Shown one piece after another: positions 27,877 through 35,201 of a stretch of 64,000 nucleotides of DNA. Made by a program: the position numbers and the translations under genes. The notes beneath the pieces were generated by a model that was given only the letters and a program-made list of their open reading frames with translations, searched no databases and was not told the origin of the DNA. This DNA comes from Chitinophaga eiseniae. GTDB taxonomy: Bacteria; Bacteroidota; Bacteroidia; Chitinophagales; Chitinophagaceae. The DNA lies in contig NZ_FUWZ01000001.1 in NCBI RefSeq assembly GCF_900167135.1, forward strand, positions 1,116,001 through 1,180,000, given 5' to 3'. Numbering within the stretch: the first letter of the stretch is position 1; each line of letters begins with the position of its first letter.

Positions 27877-28050
27877 CGCGAAGTTCACGCAAAGCACGCA
27901 AAGCAGCAAAGAGCGCAAAGATCGTATAAGCGAGCAGAGAAAGCAAAGGAGCGGAGATCAAATTTGATCTCCGCTCCTTTGCTTTCTTATTTAAACTTAA
28001 AAAAATCTTTGCGCTCTTTGCTGCTTTGCGTGCTTTGCGTGAACTTCGCG
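27877..28050. repeat. Nested inverted repeat with CGCAAAG words, also a bidirectional terminator
   Basis: Two perfect 46-bp arms (27877-27922 and 28005-28050) contain repeated CGCAAAG/GCAAAG words. Inside them is a second, perfect 48-bp palindrome (27939-27986). The right outer arm runs into a tandem 11-bp repeat (GTGAACTTCGC twice). The element fills the space between the convergent efflux operon and the gene ending at 28068, and can stop transcription from both sides. CGCAAAG-rich arms recur at 63461-63582, suggesting a dispersed repeat family. Confidence 0.9.
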
Positions 28051-28067
28051 TGAACTTCGCGTGACCA

Positions 28068-29684
28068 TCACAGTTCCAGTTTTTTCTTTCCTTTCCAGAT
28101 AAACCACGCAAGGTGGTCCAGCTCGTATGATTCCAGCTTCAACGATCTGACATAGGTTTTTAGTTGCTCCATATGTTCCGCTGTTTCCAGTGCTTTTAAT
28201 TCCTTCATGGGTTTGATATCCTGTGCGCATCGCAGTACATCCACGATGATGGGAATAGTGCCCGCGTTGATCCCATGTTGTTGTATAAACGTTGCCAGGA
28301 AGTTATTCTGTACAGACTGATGTTCATCGTCTACTTTATCGAGGTACTGATGCAACAGCGGGAAATACCGCGCGTCTGCCAATGCCAGTCCGAATACAGC
28401 GTAGGTGCCTGGCCGTGCGCATTGTTCCGCTTCCGCATCGTTGTACCATTCATATTCAAGACGGATGGCCAGTTGTACGTATTTTTCCAGCTGGGGGAAC
28501 AGGGCGGGGTATTGCAGTGCATTGGCGAAGAACCTTTGTGTGCCGGATTTACCAAGTCCTTTAACGGGTAGCAGGTTTTTTGTTTTGGATTTGCATTTGA
28601 TCTCGTAGCTGGGTGGGAAATCTTTTTCCAGCAGGTTACAGATGAAGTCCAGTGCTTTGCCGTAGGCGGCGGCTGTTTCGTTCTTAAAGCTGATGTCAAA
28701 AGTAGCAAAGACGTCGTTGGCGATACAGTTCACATCTGCATCTTTGTACTGGCAGTCTGTCTTGTTGAAGGTGCCGCTGCCTGTCTTCAGTATCTGGGTG
28801 GCTTTGGTGCTGCCCAGTTCTTTCGCTTTCTCGATAAAGCCTACGCCGGTGCTGCGGCTGTAGTTGGGCTCAAAGCGGATGATGGTCACGCCGGCGTATA
28901 TCAGCAGGTCCAGCAGGTGCTCCGGCGGAGCGGGCCGTTCGTCACCTGCTTTTAAGATAAATTCCGGCAGTCCCCACGATGGTGTGTGAACGTTAAAAAA
29001 GGTCGGCAGGAATTTATCTTCCGCCCATCTCCGCAGGGCGTAGGTGATATGATGCTGATGTTGTTGCAGTGTTTCTTTTTTGTGTTTGTTGAGCGTCCGG
29101 ATCTTTTCGAAGATCGCTATGACCGCCGGTACGTCTGTTTCCGGATATAAGGCGGTATTGATCAGGTGTTTGGAGAGAAAGAATGTTTCCAGCTCTTTGG
29201 TAGGGTATTGCCCTTCTTTGATTTTTTTGGAGAGATATTGATCGATGGCCTGCAGCAGCTTGTTTTTTTTAGCCTCGCTGGTGGTGTGGAGCACCGGCAG
29301 TTTGTAGAATTTTTCATCGATCCTGAATTTGCCCTCTACCTGGAATTCGAAATCCAGTACCGGTTTATCGTCGTAGGAGCGGTACAGTTCCTTTAACTTT
29401 TCCTGCAGCAGCGGCAGCATTTGATCGATGTCTGCTTTGGTGAGCGGAGCGTCGGGGAAGTCGGTGCCTTCATACTTTACATCCGGGCGGTCGTTGCCCA
29501 TGCCATCCATAAAACAATGCACCTGCCCTTTGTAGTAGAAAAAGCGGATATAATCGTGTACCCCTGCCTGCAAGGAAGTGCGGCGTACTATGTTGGCGGA
29601 ATCCGTTTTTTCGTCCATTTTTTGCAGCAATTGGCCTGCTGCGGTGGTGATATCGTTGACAATCGTCTCGAAGCGCTTCTCCAT
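28068..29684 (-). CDS. Uncharacterised 538-aa protein (possibly DUF6138-like)
   Basis: The ATG at 29684 is chosen over an in-frame TTG at 29705. There is no signal peptide or membrane segment, so it is cytoplasmic. The N-terminal half is helix-rich and charged. The middle has a Sel1/TPR-like phrase (DLLIYAGVTIIRFEPNYSRS, GVGFIEKAKELGSTKATQIL), and the C-terminus is again helical. The middle phrase resembles what I recall of DUF6138 proteins, but this could not be checked. No catalytic motif was recognised. It is isolated: an inverted repeat lies beyond its end and a divergent chromate transporter beyond its start. Confidence 0.75.
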   Translation of the reverse strand: MEKRFETIVNDITTAAGQLLQKMDEKTDSANIVRRTSLQAGVHDYIRFFYYKGQVHCFMDGMGNDRPDVKYEGTDFPDAPLTKADIDQMLPLLQEKLKELYRSYDDKPVLDFEFQVEGKFRIDEKFYKLPVLHTTSEAKKNKLLQAIDQYLSKKIKEGQYPTKELETFFLSKHLINTALYPETDVPAVIAIFEKIRTLNKHKKETLQQHQHHITYALRRWAEDKFLPTFFNVHTPSWGLPEFILKAGDERPAPPEHLLDLLIYAGVTIIRFEPNYSRSTGVGFIEKAKELGSTKATQILKTGSGTFNKTDCQYKDADVNCIANDVFATFDISFKNETAAAYGKALDFICNLLEKDFPPSYEIKCKSKTKNLLPVKGLGKSGTQRFFANALQYPALFPQLEKYVQLAIRLEYEWYNDAEAEQCARPGTYAVFGLALADARYFPLLHQYLDKVDDEHQSVQNNFLATFIQQHGINAGTIPIIVDVLRCAQDIKPMKELKALETAEHMEQLKTYVRSLKLESYELDHLAWFIWKGKKKLEL

Positions 29685-29752
29685 GCGGGTTAATTTAAAT
29701 GACAATGTTGAATTTGTGGCGGCAAATTAATGAAAAAAAGGGGGATTAAAGG

Positions 29753-29783
29753 TTGCATAAAGGGAGGGTGTTTTGTATCTTTG
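29753..29783 (+). promoter_or_regulatory. Promoter of the chromate transporter gene
   Basis: TTGC at 29753-29756, a 19-bp spacer and an exact -7 element TATCTTTG at 29776-29783. The leader would be about 145 nt, ending at the ATG at 29933. Confidence 0.6.
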
Positions 29784-29932
29784 AATCTTCTCAAAAAGCC
29801 ATGCGCAGTAGCCTTTAACAGCATGATTTTCAATATAATATGATAGTATGTAGTTGTTTTTTCGAACATCTGTTTCAACAGCAGGTGCGGGGTATTTTTT
29901 GGGGTACGGTTTTGAAAAACGAAGCAAAAGAT

Positions 29933-31261
29933 ATGAATGAAAGCAATCAACAGCCGCAGCCTTCTTTCGGGGAGGCGTTACGGTTCTGGTTTAAATTGGG
30001 ATGGATCAGTTTTGGCGGCACAGCGGGGCATATTGCGATTATGCATGAATACCTGGTTGACCGCAAGAAGTGGATAAGCAACAGCCGCTTTCTGCACGCC
30101 CTCAATCATTGTATGATATTGCCAGGTCCGGAGGCGCAGCAGTTGGCCACTTATGTGGGATGGCAGCTGCATGGCAGGAAAGGCGGGCTGGCGGCGGGGA
30201 TCCTGTTTGTGCTGCCTTCTATGTTTATCCTGTTAGGTTTAAGTATGATGTATGTGCTGTATGGGAATGTGCCCTGGATATATGCGATGTTTAACGGGTT
30301 GAAGCCGGCGGTGGTGGCCATTATCATTTTGGCTATGATCCGGGTGGGGCAGAAAGCGCTGCATACGCCGTTGCATTATGTGCTGGCGGCAGCGGCTTTT
30401 GTGAGCATATGCTGGTTTAATCTTTCCTTGCTGGCGATCATCGGAGGCACTATCACTATTGCATTGCTGCTGCGCTATCTGCGGCCTTCGCTGGTGGAAA
30501 GGGACGTACATCACGAAGAGGCGATGGCAGCGGAAGAACAGGGCTACTACCTCAATAAATATACGAAAACGCCGATGGGCGGAAATGTGTTGTTGCGGTT
30601 GGGAAAACAGATAGGCGTCACCCTGTTGTTGTGGGTATTGCCTTTTGCCCTGTTTTTCCTGCTGGCGGAAGACTTCCGCTTCTGGAAAGGCATGGTGCTG
30701 TTTTTCACGCAAACGGCTTTGGTGACGGTGGGCGGCTCGTATACGGTGTTGCCGTATGTGGCGCAGTTCAGCGTGGGTAAACTTAACTGGTTGAGCAGTA
30801 TGCAGATGATAGACGGTTTTGCGCTGGCGGAAACAACGCCGGGCCCCCTGATCATCGTGCTCTCTTATGTGGGCTTTATGGCCGGTTATAATCATTTCGG
30901 CGGGTCATTGTGGATGGGTACCCTGGGATTGCTCACTACTACGTTTTATACTTTCCTGCCCTGCTTCCTGTTTATTTTCGCCGGTGCGCCGCTGATCGGG
31001 AAAACGCAGGAGAACAGATCCATCGCGGGGGTACTGGGCTTTGTCACTGCGGCGGTGACCGGCGTCATACTGAACCTGACCATTTTCCTGGGGAAAGATG
31101 TATTATTTCCCGGTGGAGTAGCCTTCGGCAACCTGGACTACCCGGCTTTGGGCTGGATGCTGCTGTCGCTTTTCCTGTTGATACGGTACCGGCTGAACGT
31201 AGTGTACCTGATCGGTATGAGCCTTTGTTTCGGCCTGGTGCATTACCTGTTCTTACAATAA
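29933..31261 (+). CDS. chrA: ChrA-type chromate efflux transporter
   Basis: 442 residues from the ATG at 29933 (MNESNQQPQP); the longer frame to 29840 adds a run without a usable signal. Two homologous CHR halves are present: FWFKLGWISFGGTAGHIAIM with PGPEAQQLATYVGW in the first, and TQTALVTVGGSYTVLPYVAQ with ETTPGPLIIVLSYVGFMAG in the second. About 10-12 TM segments are visible. CHR proteins export chromate or related oxyanions with the proton gradient. No chromate regulator or reductase lies beside it, so a role in another anion's transport remains possible. Confidence 0.93.
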   Translation: MNESNQQPQPSFGEALRFWFKLGWISFGGTAGHIAIMHEYLVDRKKWISNSRFLHALNHCMILPGPEAQQLATYVGWQLHGRKGGLAAGILFVLPSMFILLGLSMMYVLYGNVPWIYAMFNGLKPAVVAIIILAMIRVGQKALHTPLHYVLAAAAFVSICWFNLSLLAIIGGTITIALLLRYLRPSLVERDVHHEEAMAAEEQGYYLNKYTKTPMGGNVLLRLGKQIGVTLLLWVLPFALFFLLAEDFRFWKGMVLFFTQTALVTVGGSYTVLPYVAQFSVGKLNWLSSMQMIDGFALAETTPGPLIIVLSYVGFMAGYNHFGGSLWMGTLGLLTTTFYTFLPCFLFIFAGAPLIGKTQENRSIAGVLGFVTAAVTGVILNLTIFLGKDVLFPGGVAFGNLDYPALGWMLLSLFLLIRYRLNVVYLIGMSLCFGLVHYLFLQ

Positions 31262-31266
31262 AATAT

Positions 31267-31282
31267 CCTGATAATTATCAGG
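31267..31282. promoter_or_regulatory. Perfect 16-bp palindrome between chrA and DUF3995 gene
   Basis: CCTGATAATTATCAGG lies 5 bp after the chrA stop and about 20 bp upstream of the -7-like TACATTTG at 31304-31311. It has no T-tract, so it looks like a protein-binding site rather than a terminator. Confidence 0.4.
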
Positions 31283-31303
31283 CGGGCATGTATCCGCAAT
31301 GCC

Positions 31304-31311
31304 TACATTTG
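31304..31311 (+). promoter_or_regulatory. -7 element of the DUF3995 gene
   Basis: TACATTTG matches TANNTTTG and ends 18 bp before the ATG at 31330. No good -33 element is visible, and the palindrome 31267-31282 occupies that region. Confidence 0.4.
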
Positions 31312-31329
31312 TGGATATAATCCTGTCGT

Positions 31330-31749
31330 ATGTTACTACCTGCTGTGGTGGCGGCCACTATTTTAGTTGTTATCTCCGCCATACATTTTTACTGGGCTTT
31401 CGGCGGTCGTTGGGGTATGGATAAGGCTTTGCCGGTCAATGCCGCCGGAGAGCTCATGTTAAGGCCCGGTGCGGGCGCCACTTTTATCGTAGCGTTTGGG
31501 CTGTTGTTGTTTGCGTTGGTAGCGATTGGTAATACCGGTGCTTTTGATGCATGGGCAAGCCGTCGCCTGGTCAGCTGGACCACCCGCGGCATCGCCGCTA
31601 TTTTTGCGCTGCGGGCTATTGGCGACTTTAAATACGTGGGCCTTTTCCGCAAGGTGAAAACAACGCCCTTTGGCCGCAGGGACGCCCTTTATTTCACGCC
31701 ACTGTGCCTTCTTTTGTGTGCGCTGTGTGTGCTGGCTGCATGGCAATAA
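31330..31749 (+). CDS. DUF3995 membrane protein
   Basis: 139 residues with four predicted TM segments. The signature IHFYWAFGGRWGMDKALP near the N-terminus and the following block ALRAIGDFKYVGLFRKV are the DUF3995 hallmarks. The function of this family is unknown. It lies 68 bp downstream of chrA on the same strand but has its own -7-like element. Confidence 0.85.
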   Translation: MLLPAVVAATILVVISAIHFYWAFGGRWGMDKALPVNAAGELMLRPGAGATFIVAFGLLLFALVAIGNTGAFDAWASRRLVSWTTRGIAAIFALRAIGDFKYVGLFRKVKTTPFGRRDALYFTPLCLLLCALCVLAAWQ

Positions 31750-31898
31750 TTCCGGCAGACGTCTACCATGTTGTTAAGCCTATGTACGCTCCGTGGTGCA
31801 GGTATTTCCGGTTTACTACCGGCAGATGGGAAGGCTGGTATTTACAGGCTCCTCAAGGTGATGAAATGATTACAACGGGCCCGTTGTATTTTTCGTCT

Positions 31899-32036
31899 TT
31901 ACTTTTCCGGTAGCGGTGTCAATGCTGACAGCAGCTCCTGCAGCAATTGCACCGTTTCGGTCAATAAATCGGCCAGGAGCAGCGCCGGCAGTTCTGCCAT
32001 GCTGATGGCCACAGCGAGAATACTAAAGTTGTACAT
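31899..32036 (-). CDS. Possible 45-aa translationally coupled small protein
   Basis: This ORF begins with an ATG inside the last codons of the 32023-32532 gene (14-bp overlap, the arrangement of translational coupling) and ends with TAA at 31899. The product MYNFSILAVAISMAELPALL continues with a Leu-rich amphipathic helix (ADLLTETVQLLQELLSAL) and a short Lys end. The composition is not random-looking, but the sequence is short and matches no family I know. It could be a chance frame. Confidence 0.35.
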   Translation of the reverse strand: MYNFSILAVAISMAELPALLLADLLTETVQLLQELLSALTPLPEK

Positions 32037-32532
32037 CGTAAAACTTACGGTAATAAGCGAATTTTTGGTTTATACTTTTACGGGTCTCCGGTAGTCCTTC
32101 CATTGCCAGCTTTTTAAACCAGCCGAGCACTGTTTCGCTGAACTGATCGTACCCCTGTGCATACGTGATGGCATCCGTCAGCTGTACGGTGGCAGCATCG
32201 TCCTGTTGCCAGTAGGCGGCGATCGCCTGACACAGGCCGGTCGTCAGCGCCGGATCATAACACTTCTTCAGGCAATGTGCCACCGAGGAAGCCCTGTCAG
32301 GGTAATTCATCAACATAAAAAATAAAAAATGTTTGAACGCGGTCATCTCTGCCGCCTCCAGTCGGAGGTCCGCCAGATCGGGCCGGTGTAACCGCTTCTC
32401 CGCGCCGGCCGGATCTTCATACTTGTTCAAGGCATGCCGCTCCAGTAAGGACGCCAGGTCGCTGAGTGCCGGAATGGCCTGTGCCAGCCCGGACTGACTG
32501 TCGGCCATCAGTTGTTCAAGTGGTGTCTGCAT
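32023..32532 (-). CDS. Hypothetical all-helical protein
   Basis: 169 residues, cytoplasmic, without signal peptide or TM segments. Predicted to be all-helical, with Leu/Ala-rich helices and the segments EAAEMTAFKHFLFFMLMNYP and HCLKKCYDPALTTGLCQAIA. I do not recognise the family. It is divergent from the MarR gene at 32671 across a 138-bp region with duplicated operator-like sites, so it may be under the same regulator. A small ORF overlaps its 3' end. Confidence 0.7.
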   Translation of the reverse strand: MQTPLEQLMADSQSGLAQAIPALSDLASLLERHALNKYEDPAGAEKRLHRPDLADLRLEAAEMTAFKHFLFFMLMNYPDRASSVAHCLKKCYDPALTTGLCQAIAAYWQQDDAATVQLTDAITYAQGYDQFSETVLGWFKKLAMEGLPETRKSINQKFAYYRKFYDVQL

Positions 32533-32590
32533 AAACTATTTATTACGGTTCCGTTCTTTATCTTTACAAAGAAAGCACAAATTTTCGGTA

Positions 32591-32635
32591 AAAACAACGA
32601 AATCGGTTTTGATTATAACGAAATCGTTTTATTTT
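32591..32635. promoter_or_regulatory. Duplicated imperfect palindrome, likely MarR operator
   Basis: AACGAAATCG occurs at 32596-32605 and 32617-32626, 21 bp apart (two helical turns). Each copy is the centre of an imperfect inverted repeat (AAAACAACGA-AATCGGTTTT; ATAACGA-AA-TCGTTTTAT). They lie between the divergent hypothetical gene and the MarR gene, the usual site for MarR autoregulation. Confidence 0.55.
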
Positions 32636-32670
32636 AAAATAAGTACTTTTTCAGTAAAATATTTCTAAAG

Positions 32671-33411
32671 ATGACGCCTTTAGTGGAACTGATCACCGCA
32701 TGGGAAGCATATGCCGGTCAGGCTGACAAGCCTGCAGTGGCGGACTTTTGCGCACATTACATGCGGAAGCAGGCAAAGAGAAAGAAGGAGAAATCCGCCG
32801 GACCGCCGCCGGACATGGACGGCCTTATCTCCGAACTGATCGGCAGAATGAGCGGTATGCATACCATCTACGCTAAAATCATGATGAAAGAATGGCCGGA
32901 CATCGAGCTGGAATGGTTTTACCTGCTCAATATCATCAAATACAAAAAGGAAGCAAGGAAAACGGATATCATCAGTCTCTGTATGATGGAGCAATCCACC
33001 GGTATCGACATTCTGAACCGGATGAAAAAGAAAGCCCTGATCACGGAGAAAAACGATCCGGCCGATAAGCGGGCCAGGCTGATCAGCATCACGGAGAAAG
33101 GCAATACCCTGCTGCGTAAAATTGGCAGCAGCCTGTTCAAAGTCTCTTATATCCTGTATCACGATGTGGAAGAAGAAGACAAACAGGCGCTCATCCGCAT
33201 CATGGGGCAGGTGCATAACCGTAGCAGGCCGCTGCTGGCGGAAGGCAAACAACGCAAGATTGACGACATGCTCATCGAACGGTACGGAAAGGCCGCACTG
33301 GAAGACGTAGAGGAAGGTTTCGACCGCCTCGTGAAACAGCGGGAACAGATGCTGGCCGCCCGCAACAATGAGGAGCCTGTAGACAATATCATCCGGTCAC
33401 TCTATAAATAA
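32671..33411 (+). CDS. MarR-family transcriptional regulator
   Basis: 246 residues, longer than typical MarR proteins (about 140-160) because of extensions at both ends. The winged-helix core spans about 80-170: LEWFYLLNIIKYKKEARKTD, IISLCMMEQSTGIDILNRMK, then KKALITEKNDPADKRARLIS and ITEKGNTLLRKI, with the wing motif DPADKRARLISITEKG typical of MarR. The C-terminus is a charged helix. It lies at the head of an operon with an AraC regulator (8 bp downstream) and an SDR oxidoreductase, and faces a duplicated operator. A ligand is not evident. Confidence 0.88.
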   Translation: MTPLVELITAWEAYAGQADKPAVADFCAHYMRKQAKRKKEKSAGPPPDMDGLISELIGRMSGMHTIYAKIMMKEWPDIELEWFYLLNIIKYKKEARKTDIISLCMMEQSTGIDILNRMKKKALITEKNDPADKRARLISITEKGNTLLRKIGSSLFKVSYILYHDVEEEDKQALIRIMGQVHNRSRPLLAEGKQRKIDDMLIERYGKAALEDVEEGFDRLVKQREQMLAARNNEEPVDNIIRSLYK

Positions 33412-33419
33412 ACAACCAG

Positions 33420-34361
33420 ATGCCCGCCCGTTCTCCCCGCAAAGAAATTCCGCAATACGGACTGGAAGCCTCCCGGCAGCTGCATCGCCTGCCCGGTGAC
33501 ACTTCCGCATTTGGATATAACAACCTTCCCGCCGCTGCACGGATAAAGGGTTTTGAACTCTATTCAAGTGAAGGCGTACGCGCACAGATGGGACCGTTGA
33601 AATCAGATTATTACCGTATCAGCATCTCCGTACGGGGCGTCACAGAAATTCAGCTGGGCCTTGAGGATTTTACCCACGGCACAGGTACTGTCAGTTTTAC
33701 TTTCCCGGGGCAGATCTTCAGTAAGCGGGGCCTGAGTGATGACGCCTTCGGTTATTACCTGTTATTTGAACCGGCTTTTCTGGAAGATATACTAGCGCCT
33801 GACCGTATTCCGGAAGAGTTTCCCTTCTTCGCCTATGCAGGAGTACCGTTTATGCAGTTGTCGCCGGCCGAACTGGCTGCTACGGTCGATTTTGCAGAGC
33901 GGATGAATGCAGAACTGCGGCGCCATCAGCCAGGGCATGACAAAGCGATGCGTATGTACGTGTACCTGATGCTGCTGGAGCTGAAGCGCAGTTACCTGCG
34001 CCAGGGATTCCACCTGGTGGAAAAAGAAGACAAGGCGGCCTATCTCGTACCGCGTTATAAGAAGCTGGTCAGTGAACATTTTCTCACCAGGAGAAAAGTA
34101 GCAGACTACGCTGCTATGCTGGGCGTAACACCTAATCACCTCAACAGGGCTATCCGGGCGCATACGGGTCATACCGCTTCCGAAGCCATCGCAGACATGC
34201 TGGTGCGGGAAGCTAAAGCAGCGCTGCGGTATACCGATACCACCATCGCCGCCATATCTGATCAGCTGCATTTCAGCGATCCTGCAGGTTTTAACCGTTT
34301 CTTTAAGGAGAAAACAGGTATTACGCCGCTGGCGTTCCGGAAAAATGCAGTATCCGGTTAA
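33420..34361 (+). CDS. AraC-family transcriptional regulator
   Basis: 313 residues. The N-terminal half (about 1-190) is a cupin-like ligand-binding domain, and the C-terminal half (about 205-310) is an AraC/XylS double HTH: RRKVADYAAMLGVTPNHLNR, AIRAHTGHTASEAIADMLVR, EAKAALRYTDTTIAAISDQL, HFSDPAGFNRFFKEKTGITP. The gene starts 8 bp after the MarR stop and ends 72 bp before the SDR gene, so it probably activates the SDR gene or a related target. Confidence 0.93.
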   Translation: MPARSPRKEIPQYGLEASRQLHRLPGDTSAFGYNNLPAAARIKGFELYSSEGVRAQMGPLKSDYYRISISVRGVTEIQLGLEDFTHGTGTVSFTFPGQIFSKRGLSDDAFGYYLLFEPAFLEDILAPDRIPEEFPFFAYAGVPFMQLSPAELAATVDFAERMNAELRRHQPGHDKAMRMYVYLMLLELKRSYLRQGFHLVEKEDKAAYLVPRYKKLVSEHFLTRRKVADYAAMLGVTPNHLNRAIRAHTGHTASEAIADMLVREAKAALRYTDTTIAAISDQLHFSDPAGFNRFFKEKTGITPLAFRKNAVSG

Positions 34362-34433
34362 TTTAATGCAGTATTGGGTTAACAACTCCCCGCCTTTTAT
34401 GCGCCAATTTTACAGCATAAAAGAAACGCATTT

Positions 34434-35147
34434 ATGGCTTCATTTGAAAATTCCCGTGTAATCATTGCCGGTGGCTCGTCCGGTATCGGATTGGCTACGG
34501 CCGCTTTACTCATCGCAGAAAATGCCCGCGTTACCATCACCGGCCGTTCGGAAGAACGGCTGCAGGAGGCTGCCCGATCAGTACCCGCTGCAACCGCGGT
34601 GCTGGACAGCAATGACCGTTCGGCGCTCGATCGGTTTTTTGCGGCCCTGGGCAGTATTGATCACCTGGTAATCGCCCTGAGCGGGGCCAAAGGCGCCGGT
34701 ATGTTCAGAGATCTGCCACTGGATGATCTGCGTGCAGGTTTTGAAGGTAAGTTCTGGCCACAACTACAGACTTTACAGGCCGCCCTGCCGTATATGCACG
34801 CCGGCGGCAGTATTACGCTGATCACCGCCATCAGCGCCATTGCCAAAAATCCCGGGACTGCCGGGCTGGCGGCAATCAATGGCGGCCTCGAAGCCATGGT
34901 CCCCGGCCTGGCGAAAGAGCTCCAACCCTTACGGATAAACGCTGTTTCTCCGGGCGTGGTAGACACTCCCTGGTGGAACTTTCTCCCGGCAGATGTAAAA
35001 GCAGACACGTTCAGCACCTATGCGGGCCAGCTGCCTACCGGCAAAATAGCTACTGCAGCTGACATCGCAGAGGCCGTACTCTTTTTGATGCGCAACAGCA
35101 ATACTACCGGCACGATCCTTCGTTGCGACGGCGGATTCAGCTTATAA
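34434..35147 (+). CDS. SDR-family protein lacking the Tyr-Lys catalytic pair
   Basis: 237 residues of Rossmann-fold SDR. The cofactor motif is GGSSGIG (residues 13-19), and the end has the usual SPGVVDTPWWNF and CDGGFSL. In classical SDRs the YxxxK motif follows the Ser strand; here the equivalent segment reads GLAAINGGLEAM, placing Leu145 and Asn149 where Tyr and Lys belong, although Ser134 is kept. The same replacement occurs in a known SDR subgroup found in many bacteria, so this is a subgroup trait and not a mutation. The reaction is unknown. It is the last gene of the MarR-AraC operon. Confidence 0.88.
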   Translation: MASFENSRVIIAGGSSGIGLATAALLIAENARVTITGRSEERLQEAARSVPAATAVLDSNDRSALDRFFAALGSIDHLVIALSGAKGAGMFRDLPLDDLRAGFEGKFWPQLQTLQAALPYMHAGGSITLITAISAIAKNPGTAGLAAINGGLEAMVPGLAKELQPLRINAVSPGVVDTPWWNFLPADVKADTFSTYAGQLPTGKIATAADIAEAVLFLMRNSNTTGTILRCDGGFSL

Positions 35148-35190
35148 CAGCAAAGGTCAGGGGACATGTCCCCTGACCTTTGCTGTTATA
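35143..35190. terminator. Bidirectional terminator between SDR and wecE
   Basis: A perfect 48-bp palindrome (24-bp arms) covers the SDR stop codon and lies 11 bp from the convergent wecE stop. Flanking A/T runs on both sides support use in both directions. Confidence 0.85.
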
Positions 35191-35201
35191 ATATATTCAG
35201 C

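Noticed and set aside
29840..29932. N-terminal extension of the chromate transporter
   Set aside because: Cys/Phe-rich extension lies in the leader and precedes the normal start of CHR proteins at 29933.
31704..31913. 69-codon frame after the DUF3995 gene
   Set aside because: It overlaps the real gene in another frame and has no recognisable feature.
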